From Ruminobacter sp. (GTDB lineage Bacteria > Pseudomonadota > Gammaproteobacteria > Enterobacterales > Succinivibrionaceae), in assembly GCA_017940385.1 (NCBI GenBank), contig JAGAYS010000064.1, positions 1-40,631 of the forward strand: a DNA stretch of 40,631 nt. The letters are read 5' to 3'. Below, piece by piece: positions 25,065-32,404 of the stretch. The notes beneath the pieces are model-generated. The model was not told the DNA's origin. It saw only the letters and a list, made by a program, of their open reading frames with translations, and did not search any database. How positions within the stretch are numbered: the stretch's first letter is position 1; every line of letters begins with the position of its first letter. A program made the translations under genes and the position numbers.

Positions 25065-27650
25065 CTATTCCCAAGATTTATAAATTTGATTTCTCTTTTT
25101 AAATGCCTCTGCTCCACCCTCCATAATGTTCACTATATCGCGATGGGTTTCAGCTGAATCAATCGTTCCGCACTTTATCCCAATCGATCCGTCCTCATGG
25201 TATTCAGTCGTTACGACTCTTTCAGCATCTCCCAACACAGGAATGTTAGCGTTATGTGTCGCAAAGATGAATTGCATATCACTCTTTTCTTTTTTTATAG
25301 TTTGAATAAGTTCCTCGTAAATTACCTGATTATCCAAATCATCCTCTGGCTGATCCACAATAATTACATCACTGTCATGCTGCGTTAGTATAAATAGGAT
25401 TAATGCGGACGCTCTTTGGCCTAGCGAATGCTTGCTTAAAGGCTTTCCATGATATGAGATACTGATCACATTTGGGGTATCATCAACCAGCATCTCTTTA
25501 TAACCTTCTTCAATCTTTTGCGACATCTTTGCGTATATTGTATCAGTGCAGTATTGTTTTATTACACCACCTTCATTCAAATAGTAATCTTCAACTAGGG
25601 CTGGCATATCTGAAAACTCCTCACTCATTGCAATATACTTTGCATCGGATAGACCTGTCCCCTTAAAATATGTTCTGAGTTTTTCTTTCAGCTCTGCCTT
25701 ATTTCCTTTAAAAACCATATCTATCGAAAGTTGATCTTGTTGCTGATTAATCTTGCTAGAGGCAATTTCATAATCAAGGAAATTTTTCCTAAGCAACTCA
25801 TTGCGATCAGCAAATCCTTTTTTTATAGCGGAGCACAACTTATCCTTTGATTTTAAGTTTTCTTTTAGCTTGGCTATCTTCTCATTATTTGTAGCTAATT
25901 TCTTCTGGTCGGACACATAGCTATCAGCATCTAGTTGGTCATCATTTATTTCCCGCTTTATTTCAGCAAATTCATCCTTTAACGAATCAATCTTCAGAAT
26001 AAGTTTTTCTCTTATTAAGGTTATTTTCTCTTTATATTTTTTTAGAGTATCTATATCCTGCTTGATTGCATCTATGCTTGAGTTTGCTTGCGCTATTAAA
26101 GGGTTTAAATCATCAAATATTTCACTATTATATTGGGAAACATAGTTATCAATTGAGAGCAGTTCACGTCCATCCTTGGAATATGCGCTTTCTAATGACT
26201 GAATAAGTTCATCTAGCCATTCAGAAAGAGAATCTATTCTTACTAAATCTGCATTACACGATGTTTGTTTCTTTAATTTTTCATCCAATCCTTTTTCTTG
26301 ATACACCTTAAGGCGATGCTGCAAAGTAGCGTTTTCAGATGATAAATCTGCTATCTGGCCAGGTATATCCGTTAAGACTATCAACTTTTCTATATCTTCA
26401 GTGAGTTTGCTTTGTATAGACTCTTTCTCTTTAATTATATCTTGTACTTTATCACCAATAATCTTATTTAGAAGGTCGTATTCATAGCCCTTGCGCGTTA
26501 ACGCCAGATCTTTCTGTCCAAAGTACAGCGGATTCCTAAGTATTGATTCAACAGGGATACTTAATATTTCGCCATTTTCATTGTATATTGTTGTTTTTTC
26601 GCCAATTATTCTCTTCAAAGAATAAATTTTTGAAAACCTATCAACTATTGTAAGTTCAACTTGTCCACCTGAACCAAGCACAGCTTTTACCAGTTCATTT
26701 TTATACTTTTCATCTTGTGCCGGTTGCTTATCCAAAGCGTACCTCAACACCTCCAAAATAGATGATTTGCCACTACCTCGGATTCCAATAAGCGTATTCA
26801 GTTCAGGAGAAAGTGAAAGCACTTGGTTCGCGAGTTTGCCGCCTAAACACCTCATTTCTTTAATGTATCCATGTGCGATTACCGGCAGTTCCTCAAAAAC
26901 TCTGTTCTGAAAATCTGTCAATGCATACTTAACTGCAGAATATGAAAACTCACCTATCTTAATATATGTTTTCTTATCACCTTTTCCAATATCATCTATT
27001 GATTTTGGATCTGATCCTTCGAGAAATGCCAGATCATATCCCATCCAATCATGTACCTTCCTTATCAAGTCCCTGGTACGAGCTTTTTGAAAGCCTATTA
27101 CACGTCTTCTGAAAATCCTCTCCGACGTTAACGACTGTATAAGGGTTCCGCCACATTCTTTCCAAAAACCTTTATCCTGCTCTACATGAGCACAAATCAT
27201 AAAATAATCCTTATTCTGTTGATCTAAGGTTTTTATAACCGTAAGCAAATCATTTTGTGTATAAGTATTTTCGTTTCCTGGATCTCCAACGCCTAAAAAC
27301 ATGGCATTTATATTCCTTGAAATATAGTCAACGCCATCAACCATCCATTCTTCCGGATCAAATACGATAAGCATATGAATAGAACTTGCACCTTCTTTAA
27401 TTGAAAGCTCTACCCCTGGCAAAATAAAAATATCCTTTTTCCTTGCTGCCTTCTTTATTGCTTTATACTGGTCTAAATCAAATTTATTATGATTGGTTAT
27501 AACCCCAACGGATATTTTCTCTTGCTCCAACTTACAAACATAGTCTGATACAAATTCATTTTCCATACCCGAATACTTGAATTCTTTGTCTTTCACAGTA
27601 TGTAAATGACAATCAAAACGTAAAACCTCTGAACCATTTTCAAACTTCAT
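25065..27650 (-). CDS. PHP phosphoesterase-SMC-like AAA ATPase (TrlF type), probable defence protein
   Basis: The 861-residue protein begins with a PHP domain. Metal ligands are visible in FDCHLHT (His15, His17), ITNHNKFD, LPGVELS, CAHVEQ and EGSDPKS (up to about 215). An ABC/SMC-type ATPase follows, with Walker A GIRGSGKSS at about 289, a long coiled coil (about 400-640), signature SKHSLGQRAS, Walker B VIIVDQPEDDLD at about 758-770, and an H-loop ATHN. The layout matches proteins named TrlF-family AAA-like ATPases, which occur in variable islands; a role in phage or plasmid defence is inferred. Base composition is much more AT-rich than the chromosome to its left. GGAGGAG lies 12 bp before the ATG, rather far. 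Confidence 0.82.
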   Translation of the reverse strand: MKFENGSEVLRFDCHLHTVKDKEFKYSGMENEFVSDYVCKLEQEKISVGVITNHNKFDLDQYKAIKKAARKKDIFILPGVELSIKEGASSIHMLIVFDPEEWMVDGVDYISRNINAMFLGVGDPGNENTYTQNDLLTVIKTLDQQNKDYFMICAHVEQDKGFWKECGGTLIQSLTSERIFRRRVIGFQKARTRDLIRKVHDWMGYDLAFLEGSDPKSIDDIGKGDKKTYIKIGEFSYSAVKYALTDFQNRVFEELPVIAHGYIKEMRCLGGKLANQVLSLSPELNTLIGIRGSGKSSILEVLRYALDKQPAQDEKYKNELVKAVLGSGGQVELTIVDRFSKIYSLKRIIGEKTTIYNENGEILSIPVESILRNPLYFGQKDLALTRKGYEYDLLNKIIGDKVQDIIKEKESIQSKLTEDIEKLIVLTDIPGQIADLSSENATLQHRLKVYQEKGLDEKLKKQTSCNADLVRIDSLSEWLDELIQSLESAYSKDGRELLSIDNYVSQYNSEIFDDLNPLIAQANSSIDAIKQDIDTLKKYKEKITLIREKLILKIDSLKDEFAEIKREINDDQLDADSYVSDQKKLATNNEKIAKLKENLKSKDKLCSAIKKGFADRNELLRKNFLDYEIASSKINQQQDQLSIDMVFKGNKAELKEKLRTYFKGTGLSDAKYIAMSEEFSDMPALVEDYYLNEGGVIKQYCTDTIYAKMSQKIEEGYKEMLVDDTPNVISISYHGKPLSKHSLGQRASALILFILTQHDSDVIIVDQPEDDLDNQVIYEELIQTIKKEKSDMQFIFATHNANIPVLGDAERVVTTEYHEDGSIGIKCGTIDSAETHRDIVNIMEGGAEAFKKRNQIYKSWE

Positions 27651-27785
27651 TTTCCAGTTTTCTCCTCCAATATTTGCTTATGCTGCATTTATTCCAGTCA
27701 TCCCCTTGAACTGCCATATCAAAGAAATGATTCATTAGCAGATCCATCTTTCGATTCTATCATTAGCATTTAAGTATATGTTTTA

Positions 27786-29114
27786 TCATTGAATTACAGT
27801 CCAACTACCGCTCTTGTTAGAGCCAATTCTCTCTATCAAACCCTTTTTCTTTAAACTGACCAGAGTACGCTCTATCGTTCTCTTTGTCACACCTACTTCT
27901 ACAGCTATCTCCTCTGCCGTTTTTTCCGGTTTTCTTATCAATATACTTAGTACAGCTTTTTCCGTTTTATTTATACCGACATTTATACCGACATTTATAC
28001 CGACATTCTTCTTGCTCATATCCAATACTTTTTCATCATACGGAATTCTGCATTTTATATAATTATCCGTAATTTCAAAAACTTCTTTGCCGTATTTCCT
28101 TATAATTGTCGGAACCCCATGACCGGTATGCTCTGTAAGTCCCATATTTAAAAAGACTCTCATTAGCGTAGAGTTTCGTGGATGACTTATTCCTTCGTAA
28201 AAGTCTTCTGTTGACATTCCACTAGGTAATCCTCCATGAGATAATATTTCCATCCGATCATTAAATAAAGAAATCTGAGGTTCTGTCACAGTCCAGTCAT
28301 TATGAACCAATGCGTTTAAGACAGCCTCATTTACAGCATCAAAATCGAAAAGATACATGTCTTTTCTGGGCCTTACTGTCGTATCTGATACACAGATATT
28401 CTCTGCTGACAGTCTTGCCTTAATCTTTTCATAAACCGACAATATACATCCGAAACCGAAATCATTTCTTTCAGAAATTGCCGCTTTATCTATGCCATTA
28501 AATTTGACGAATGTAAAAGGTATATTATTCTTATCCGCAAGCAACTCAGCTAAAAGATTATAATCTCCGTCTTTGTTACGCAGGTTGAAATTAGCTTCAA
28601 AGGATGAATCATCAACATGAAAACCCTTCTCCGCATAATAAATCTTCAGTTCCCTGAATGTAAGATCTGCCCGTGACGCACGTTTTTTGAGCATATATTC
28701 CTCGTCATAGAAGTTTTTTTCATAACGAATACGAATTTGTTCCGGTGTCATTTCTTTGCAAGTTGTTCCAATTCTAATCACGCAGCCGCTTGAAGAAAAA
28801 CCATACTTTTTCTGACAGTATATATTTCTTGTTCCCTTTGAAATATACAAAGCGATGATTGTCTTTCCTGCATCAAACTTCAGTTCCGTGCGTATTTCTT
28901 CTTGTGGATTTGGTTCAATCTGCATTGTAATCACGTCAGATATCTTTTTTAAAATTTCATCAATTTTGTCAACACCGACAACATTTCCGTTATCATCAAC
29001 CCCGACAAATATCTGACCGCCATCAGCATTCAAAAAAGCCACTATCTCCTTGCAAATGGTATCTGTATATTTTGCCTTTAATTCAACTTTTTCCGATTCA
29101 ATATATTGGCTCAT
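27786..29114 (-). CDS. AlbA_2 (Schlafen-like) domain protein with C-terminal winged helix
   Basis: The 442-residue protein has an N-terminal AlbA_2 domain (about 5-120: ESEKVELKAKYTDTICKEI, FLNADGGQIFVGVDDNGN). A RecG-like ATPase C-terminal module follows (about 250-360: EAVLNALVHNDW, LSHGGLPSGM, GLTEHTGHGVPTI), then a winged helix (about 385-442: EKTAEEIAVEVGVTKRTIERT). Such proteins are usually annotated as regulators and are common in defence islands and mobile elements. The linker contains NVGINVGINVGIN, coded by three exact 12-bp repeats (27971-28006). The same repeat lies in the promoter, suggesting autoregulation. GAAAGGA is placed 7 bp before the ATG. Confidence 0.85.
   Translation of the reverse strand: MSQYIESEKVELKAKYTDTICKEIVAFLNADGGQIFVGVDDNGNVVGVDKIDEILKKISDVITMQIEPNPQEEIRTELKFDAGKTIIALYISKGTRNIYCQKKYGFSSSGCVIRIGTTCKEMTPEQIRIRYEKNFYDEEYMLKKRASRADLTFRELKIYYAEKGFHVDDSSFEANFNLRNKDGDYNLLAELLADKNNIPFTFVKFNGIDKAAISERNDFGFGCILSVYEKIKARLSAENICVSDTTVRPRKDMYLFDFDAVNEAVLNALVHNDWTVTEPQISLFNDRMEILSHGGLPSGMSTEDFYEGISHPRNSTLMRVFLNMGLTEHTGHGVPTIIRKYGKEVFEITDNYIKCRIPYDEKVLDMSKKNVGINVGINVGINKTEKAVLSILIRKPEKTAEEIAVEVGVTKRTIERTLVSLKKKGLIERIGSNKSGSWTVIQ
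27971..28006. repeat. Three tandem 12-bp repeats inside the AlbA_2 gene
   Basis: TTATACCGACAT occurs three times without a gap, coding VGIN units on the minus strand. Copy-number change would add or remove four residues without a frameshift. Confidence 0.85.
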
Positions 29115-29151
29115 AACAATGTCCTTTCCAAATCAAAAAATACGTAATCTT

Positions 29152-29205
29152 ATTATAATATTATTCCGACATTCTTTCAATATATACCGACATTTATACC
29201 GACAT
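29152..29205 (-). promoter_or_regulatory. Promoter of the AlbA_2 gene with three operator-like repeats
   Basis: TTGAAA (29175-29180, read on the minus strand) and TATAAT (29152-29157) are 17 bp apart, a near-perfect sigma-70 promoter. One 12-bp repeat (TTATTCCGACAT, 29161-29172) fills the spacer. Two more (29183-29193 and 29194-29205) lie just upstream of the -35. A protein bound here would block RNA polymerase. Confidence 0.7.
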
Positions 29206-29220
29206 TTTGCGTCATTCTTT

Positions 29221-29268
29221 TTGCTACTTTATTTACTACTTTAATTGCTACCTTAATTGCTACTCATC
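29221..29268. repeat. Degenerate 12-bp tandem repeat upstream of the AlbA_2 promoter
   Basis: Four consecutive 12-bp units of the form TTGCTACYTTAA (TTGCTACTTTAT, TTACTACTTTAA, TTGCTACCTTAA, TTGCTACTCATC), with the last partial. They lie next to the CCGACAT repeats and share their 12-bp period. Confidence 0.6.
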
Positions 29269-29273
29269 CATAG

Positions 29274-29301
29274 AAAAAGCACCCTGCATCAAGCAGAGTG
29301 C
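29274..29301 (-). terminator. Minus-strand terminator in the island
   Basis: GCACTCTGC and GCAGGGTGC pair (one G-T) around a short loop and are followed on the minus strand by TTTTTC. It should end transcripts coming from 29300-29830. The only ORF there (29264-29704) runs straight through it. Confidence 0.75.
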
Positions 29302-29827
29302 TCTCATCATTCATCGGGTAGTTCACCTTCAAAAGGTGTAAACGGGGTGTAAATCCGTTTGATAAATCTTCAAAGCGCCTTATTTTCAAGGCTTTCCGTT
29401 CTACTGAAATCTTTTGCCCCAGCAGACGAACAGTATTTTGATCATATCTTTGTCTCACTTTCAGAGGAGTGTTCCTTGCCAAATTAAAAGGTGTAAACAA
29501 GGTGTAAATCAGATACCAGTCTGCCCATAAATGGCTTATTTCCGCCATTCGCCACTTTGACATTAAATCCTGCCGTGGCATACGAATAAGATGCGAAGTT
29601 TCATTATTGATTTTAAGAATTGCCGAGAAATGCCCATTTCTACAAGGTTTGCCGGCTCTCAAACAATGCAGAAGTACCTTTTTGAATTTTAACAGAAATG
29701 GCATAAATAGCCAAAAATACGCATTTTGTAACAGTGAAAAGTAGTAAGAAAGTAGTAAAAATCTGAAGGTCTACTACTCGAATATTTATTAGATTTGGTA
29801 TTCGTAAAACCGTTGATTTTTCAGACG
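29302..29827. other. Gene-poor stretch with iteron-like GGTGTAAA repeats
   Basis: A 25-bp sequence occurs twice (29331-29355 and 29486-29510) with two differences. Each copy holds two GGTGTAAA words 11 bp apart, giving four in 180 bp. A 146-codon minus-strand ORF covers 29264-29704, but it crosses a terminator and I recognise no domain, so I do not call it a gene. The layout could be a former replication origin or an integrase arm-site region. Confidence 0.4.
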
Positions 29828-29898
29828 TTAAAAAAGCTTATGCCATAATGGTCATGAGCTTAAAAATTAATTTTCGAGCATTTTATGTTGCCTTAAAT
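29828..29898. repeat. 71-bp direct repeat, left copy (attachment-site candidate)
   Basis: Identical to 30371-30441 except one base (AGCTTATG versus AGCTCATG). The right copy contains the integrase's last codons and its terminator hairpin. Here the flanking sequence still loosely resembles the integrase 3' end, but the frame is broken. This suggests the tail of a second integrase of the same family, or a duplicated attachment site. Confidence 0.75.
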
Positions 29899-30050
29899 CG
29901 ATGCGGATTTAGCACAATTATGCGCAGATATGAAAAAAGCCCAAACTTCAGTGGAGTTTTTTGATGGATTTAGGCAGAAGTTGGTGATATAGTCTGTGAT
30001 TTATAGGGATATGAATTTAAGATCAAAAATAAAGAATTGAGAGAACAATC

Positions 30051-30350
30051 ATGGCTGAAAACAATGAAAATATAAAAATCACTGTTGTTGAAAGAAGAGG
30101 AAAACGAGGATGTGACTACGGCCACCGCGTTGGTGATGTTTATGATTATGCCAAGGACGCAGGAAGGCTGTGCCCCTGGATGCTGACTGTTGCCAATATG
30201 TACATTTCAAAACTTAAGGATGGGCAGACCTTTACCCGTGAAGGACTTCCTGAGAACGCTGTTACATTCTGCTGTCCGGATCCTAGAGTAATGAATATAT
30301 TTCAGATTGAATATACCGGCAAGATTGAAAAGAACAAGGTTAATGAATAA
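30051..30350 (+). CDS. TIGR04076 family protein
   Basis: The 99-residue cytoplasmic protein has the family pattern: KITVVERRGKRGCDYGHRVG near the start (reported here in part as ERRGKRGCDYGHRVGD), AGRLCPWM, then FCCPDPRVMNIFQIE. Cysteines at about 22, 43, 76 and 77 could bind metal or act in redox chemistry, but no function is established for the family. GAGAGAAC lies just before the ATG. The gene lies alone on the plus strand between the two copies of the 71-bp repeat, so it may be cargo of a mobile segment. Confidence 0.75.
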   Translation: MAENNENIKITVVERRGKRGCDYGHRVGDVYDYAKDAGRLCPWMLTVANMYISKLKDGQTFTREGLPENAVTFCCPDPRVMNIFQIEYTGKIEKNKVNE

Positions 30351-30370
30351 CACGCCATTCTGCTTGACAC

Positions 30371-30441
30371 TAAAAAAGCTCATGCCATAATGGTCATGAG
30401 CTTAAAAATTAATTTTCGAGCATTTTATGTTGCCTTAAATC
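30371..30441. repeat. 71-bp direct repeat, right copy, overlapping the integrase 3' end
   Basis: Same sequence as 29828-29898 with one mismatch. It covers the last codons of int (ending RFKAT) and the terminator hairpin behind it. Element ends often lie just past int, so this is the natural attL/attR core; no third copy is visible up to 40631. Confidence 0.75.
30372..30403 (-). terminator. Integrase terminator
   Basis: AAGCTCATG and CATGAGCTT pair, extended by CCAT/ATGG, and are followed on the minus strand by TTTTTTA. It lies about 20 bp past the int stop codon. Confidence 0.85.
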
Positions 30442-31702
30442 TGCTCAGATTTAACATCGTATTGTGCTCTATCTTATCGACTTCCTTTCTCGCATTCTCC
30501 AGTTCTTCCAGTCTGACTATTTCATTCTTGGCATCATCAAGACCGAGATGAGTATAAACGTCCATGGTTACTGCAATTTCAGAATGTCCCATAAGATACT
30601 GGAGCGTCTTTGGATTCATCCTTGCCTTGGCCTGATTGCTGCAGTAAGTATGGCGACAGACGTGAGGAGTGATATTCGGCATTTGGATTTTGTAAATCTC
30701 GTTGTAGCGATTCACTGCATTACTGAATCGGTTTTCCCAGTGCAGTGCTACCTCCGGCATACCGTCCTTATCCCGGATAAGAAATCCTGCATAGCCTTTG
30801 ATGATCACCTCGGGCAAATCAGTCGGCCTGTATTCCACCAGGTTCTTAAACATCTGATACACATCTTCAGTCATCGGAATCTTGCGGGTTCCGGCATTGG
30901 TCTTAGTCGGAGTGATAAGGTATTGTCCTGCTCTGAATCTTTGTAGCTGATGGTTGATATCGATTATTCGGTTTTCCAAATCTATATCCTTTAGTGTCAG
31001 ACCGCAGAATTCCGATATGCGCAATCCCGTGTGGAACAGAATGTAAAACACCTCATAGTACTTACAGTAGATATTGTCCTCTCGTACAAATTTAAGGAAC
31101 TTATACATCTGCTCCTTGGTTATGGCCTGTCTTGTTTTTTCGGTGTTGTAAATGACACCGGCAAGCTCAAATCCGAAAGGATTCTTGACCAGCAAATCAT
31201 CATCAACCGCCATCTGAAAAGCAGGTCTCAGCACTCCGCGTACCGTTTTAATGGTACTCGAGCCTCTGCTGTCCTCCTGCTGAAGTTTGATGAGAAAAAG
31301 CTTGGCATCGGATGTTCTAATCTCACACATCCTCCTGTTTGAAAATTCTTCCTTTTTAAGCAGATTGCGAACAAAATTATAATTGATAAGCGTTGATTCC
31401 CTTACGCCGGTTCTGGTCTTAAGATATCTCTCAACCAGCTCCATGACCGTGAGATTTTTACGCATCGGGTCCAGCCTTGATTCCAAATCCCGATCGACGC
31501 TTTTTTCAAGCTCGCGCTGTGATAAGCACGGCAGCCTACCTGCAGGTTGCGGGTCTGTCGGGGTAAGGCGCCAGCTGTACAAGAATTTTGGCTTGCCGTT
31601 AACCATGTACTTAAACTGATATTTGCCGTCTCTTCTGATAGATTCTCCGGTATGGAGAACTCTATGCTTCGAGTCTCTTCTTGGTCCTACCGTTCTTGGC
31701 AT
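30425..31702 (-). CDS. int: Tyrosine recombinase, Tn916 integrase type
   Basis: The 425-residue integrase has an N-terminal Tn916-type arm-binding domain (GESIRRDGKYQFKYMVNGK), a SAM-like core-binding domain (about 90-185), and the catalytic domain. The active-site residues are visible: Arg in HTGLRISE, His-x-x-Arg in HVCRHTY, a second His in MGHSEIAVTMDVYTHL, and the nucleophile Tyr at about 383. AGGAGG lies 9 bp before the ATG at 31702. It overlaps the HTH gene upstream by 41 bp. Its 3' end falls in the 71-bp repeat, as expected for an element that carries int at its end. The gene looks intact, so the element may still be able to excise. Confidence 0.93.
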   Translation of the reverse strand: MPRTVGPRRDSKHRVLHTGESIRRDGKYQFKYMVNGKPKFLYSWRLTPTDPQPAGRLPCLSQRELEKSVDRDLESRLDPMRKNLTVMELVERYLKTRTGVRESTLINYNFVRNLLKKEEFSNRRMCEIRTSDAKLFLIKLQQEDSRGSSTIKTVRGVLRPAFQMAVDDDLLVKNPFGFELAGVIYNTEKTRQAITKEQMYKFLKFVREDNIYCKYYEVFYILFHTGLRISEFCGLTLKDIDLENRIIDINHQLQRFRAGQYLITPTKTNAGTRKIPMTEDVYQMFKNLVEYRPTDLPEVIIKGYAGFLIRDKDGMPEVALHWENRFSNAVNRYNEIYKIQMPNITPHVCRHTYCSNQAKARMNPKTLQYLMGHSEIAVTMDVYTHLGLDDAKNEIVRLEELENARKEVDKIEHNTMLNLSRFKAT

Positions 31703-31910
31703 TTGCAAGTTCCTCCTGTTTTCCGTTACTTAAATATTTCATAAGTTCTTCCCTTACAATGAATCGCTGCTGTCTGCCGTATTGAACCACAAAGCTGAGT
31801 TTCTCCTTTCTTATCAGATGCCTGAATTTTATCCGACTCAGGTTAAACAGCTTTATGGCCTCCTCAACAGTAAGCAGCTCCTTTTCTTCCAAGTTAGCTG
31901 GCATCATCAT
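31662..31910 (-). CDS. Small helix-turn-helix protein (excisionase/AlpA-like)
   Basis: About 82 residues, with a MerR/excisionase-type motif: LTVEEAIKLFNLSRIKFRHLIRK, then FVVQYGRQQRFIVREELMKYL. Three ATGs in a row (31910, 31907, 31904) follow GGTGAG, so the exact start is ambiguous. Its C-terminus is basic (GRTKKRL). It overlaps int and lies 8 bp after the excisionase gene. It could direct integration, or regulate the element. Confidence 0.72.
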   Translation of the reverse strand: MMMPANLEEKELLTVEEAIKLFNLSRIKFRHLIRKEKLSFVVQYGRQQRFIVREELMKYLSNGKQEELANAKNGRTKKRLEA

Positions 31911-31918
31911 GCTCACCG

Positions 31919-32152
31919 TTAAATCATCTGGGTATTGATGAGGTACTCCTCAAACTTCGGGCGAACAATCAGATACCTGTTACCGCATCTGATAGCAAAA
32001 ACACCAATGTTGCATTCCGCAAGAAGACGCAGTCTCGTGTAGCCAATGTGGAAATACTGAGATGCTTCGTTAAGTGTTAAGGTGTAGCGTTCATTGAAAG
32101 GAATTTTTGTAACTGCATTTTCCGGTTTGATTACAGTTATTGGATCGCTCAT
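31919..32152 (-). CDS. xis: Tn916-type excisionase
   Basis: GGAGG 6 bp before the ATG at 32152 fixes the start, giving 77 residues; two upstream in-frame ATGs lack sites. The sequence RYTLTLNEASQYFHIGYTRL, then GVFAIRCGNRYLIVRPKFEEYL, has the winged-helix pattern of Tn916 Xis (helix, turn, helix, then an arginine-rich wing). It should bend attachment-site DNA and direct Int towards excision. A truncated second copy of its 5' end, with the same ribosome site, lies at 40027-40119. Confidence 0.82.
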   Translation of the reverse strand: MSDPITVIKPENAVTKIPFNERYTLTLNEASQYFHIGYTRLRLLAECNIGVFAIRCGNRYLIVRPKFEEYLINTQMI

Positions 32153-32404
32153 TGAATTGCCTCCGTTAGTAAGTTGATTTTTCATTACAGACTCCTGTTT
32201 TTGCATAAATCTTTTCTCCTCTGATTGACTGTATAGTCCCGTACTGTTTCAGGTATATCAACTACTTAATCCAAACAAAATGCCATCTGAATCAAATAGT
32301 TGTGAAGAGCAATAAACCGCTTTTTGCCACGTAAAACTGAGAAATGCAAAAAACGTTGTCTCTTATAAAGTAGCCACGGCAGAAGGGAAAATCTGACGTT
32401 TGTA
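32153..32404 (-). promoter_or_regulatory. xis leader with 34-bp motif, copy 1
   Basis: The gap holds the 34-bp motif at 32368-32401 (on the plus strand: AAGTAGCCACGGCAG, two variable bases, GGGAAAATCTGACGTTT). The whole gap is closely similar to 40120-40355, which precedes the second xis copy. The TACTTT/TATAAG sequence next to the motif on the minus strand could be a -10 box. Confidence 0.6.

Noticed and set aside
29264-29704. 146-codon minus-strand ORF
   Set aside because: It crosses a clear terminator and its C-terminus is just the hairpin translated. No domain recognised; repeats in it suggest non-coding function.
32368-32401. 34-bp motif read as coding (minus strand KRQIFPSAVAT then stop)
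   Set aside because: The frame is open in all three copies, but the upstream context differs and in copy 1 it lies after the polymerase stop codon. A regulatory role fits better.
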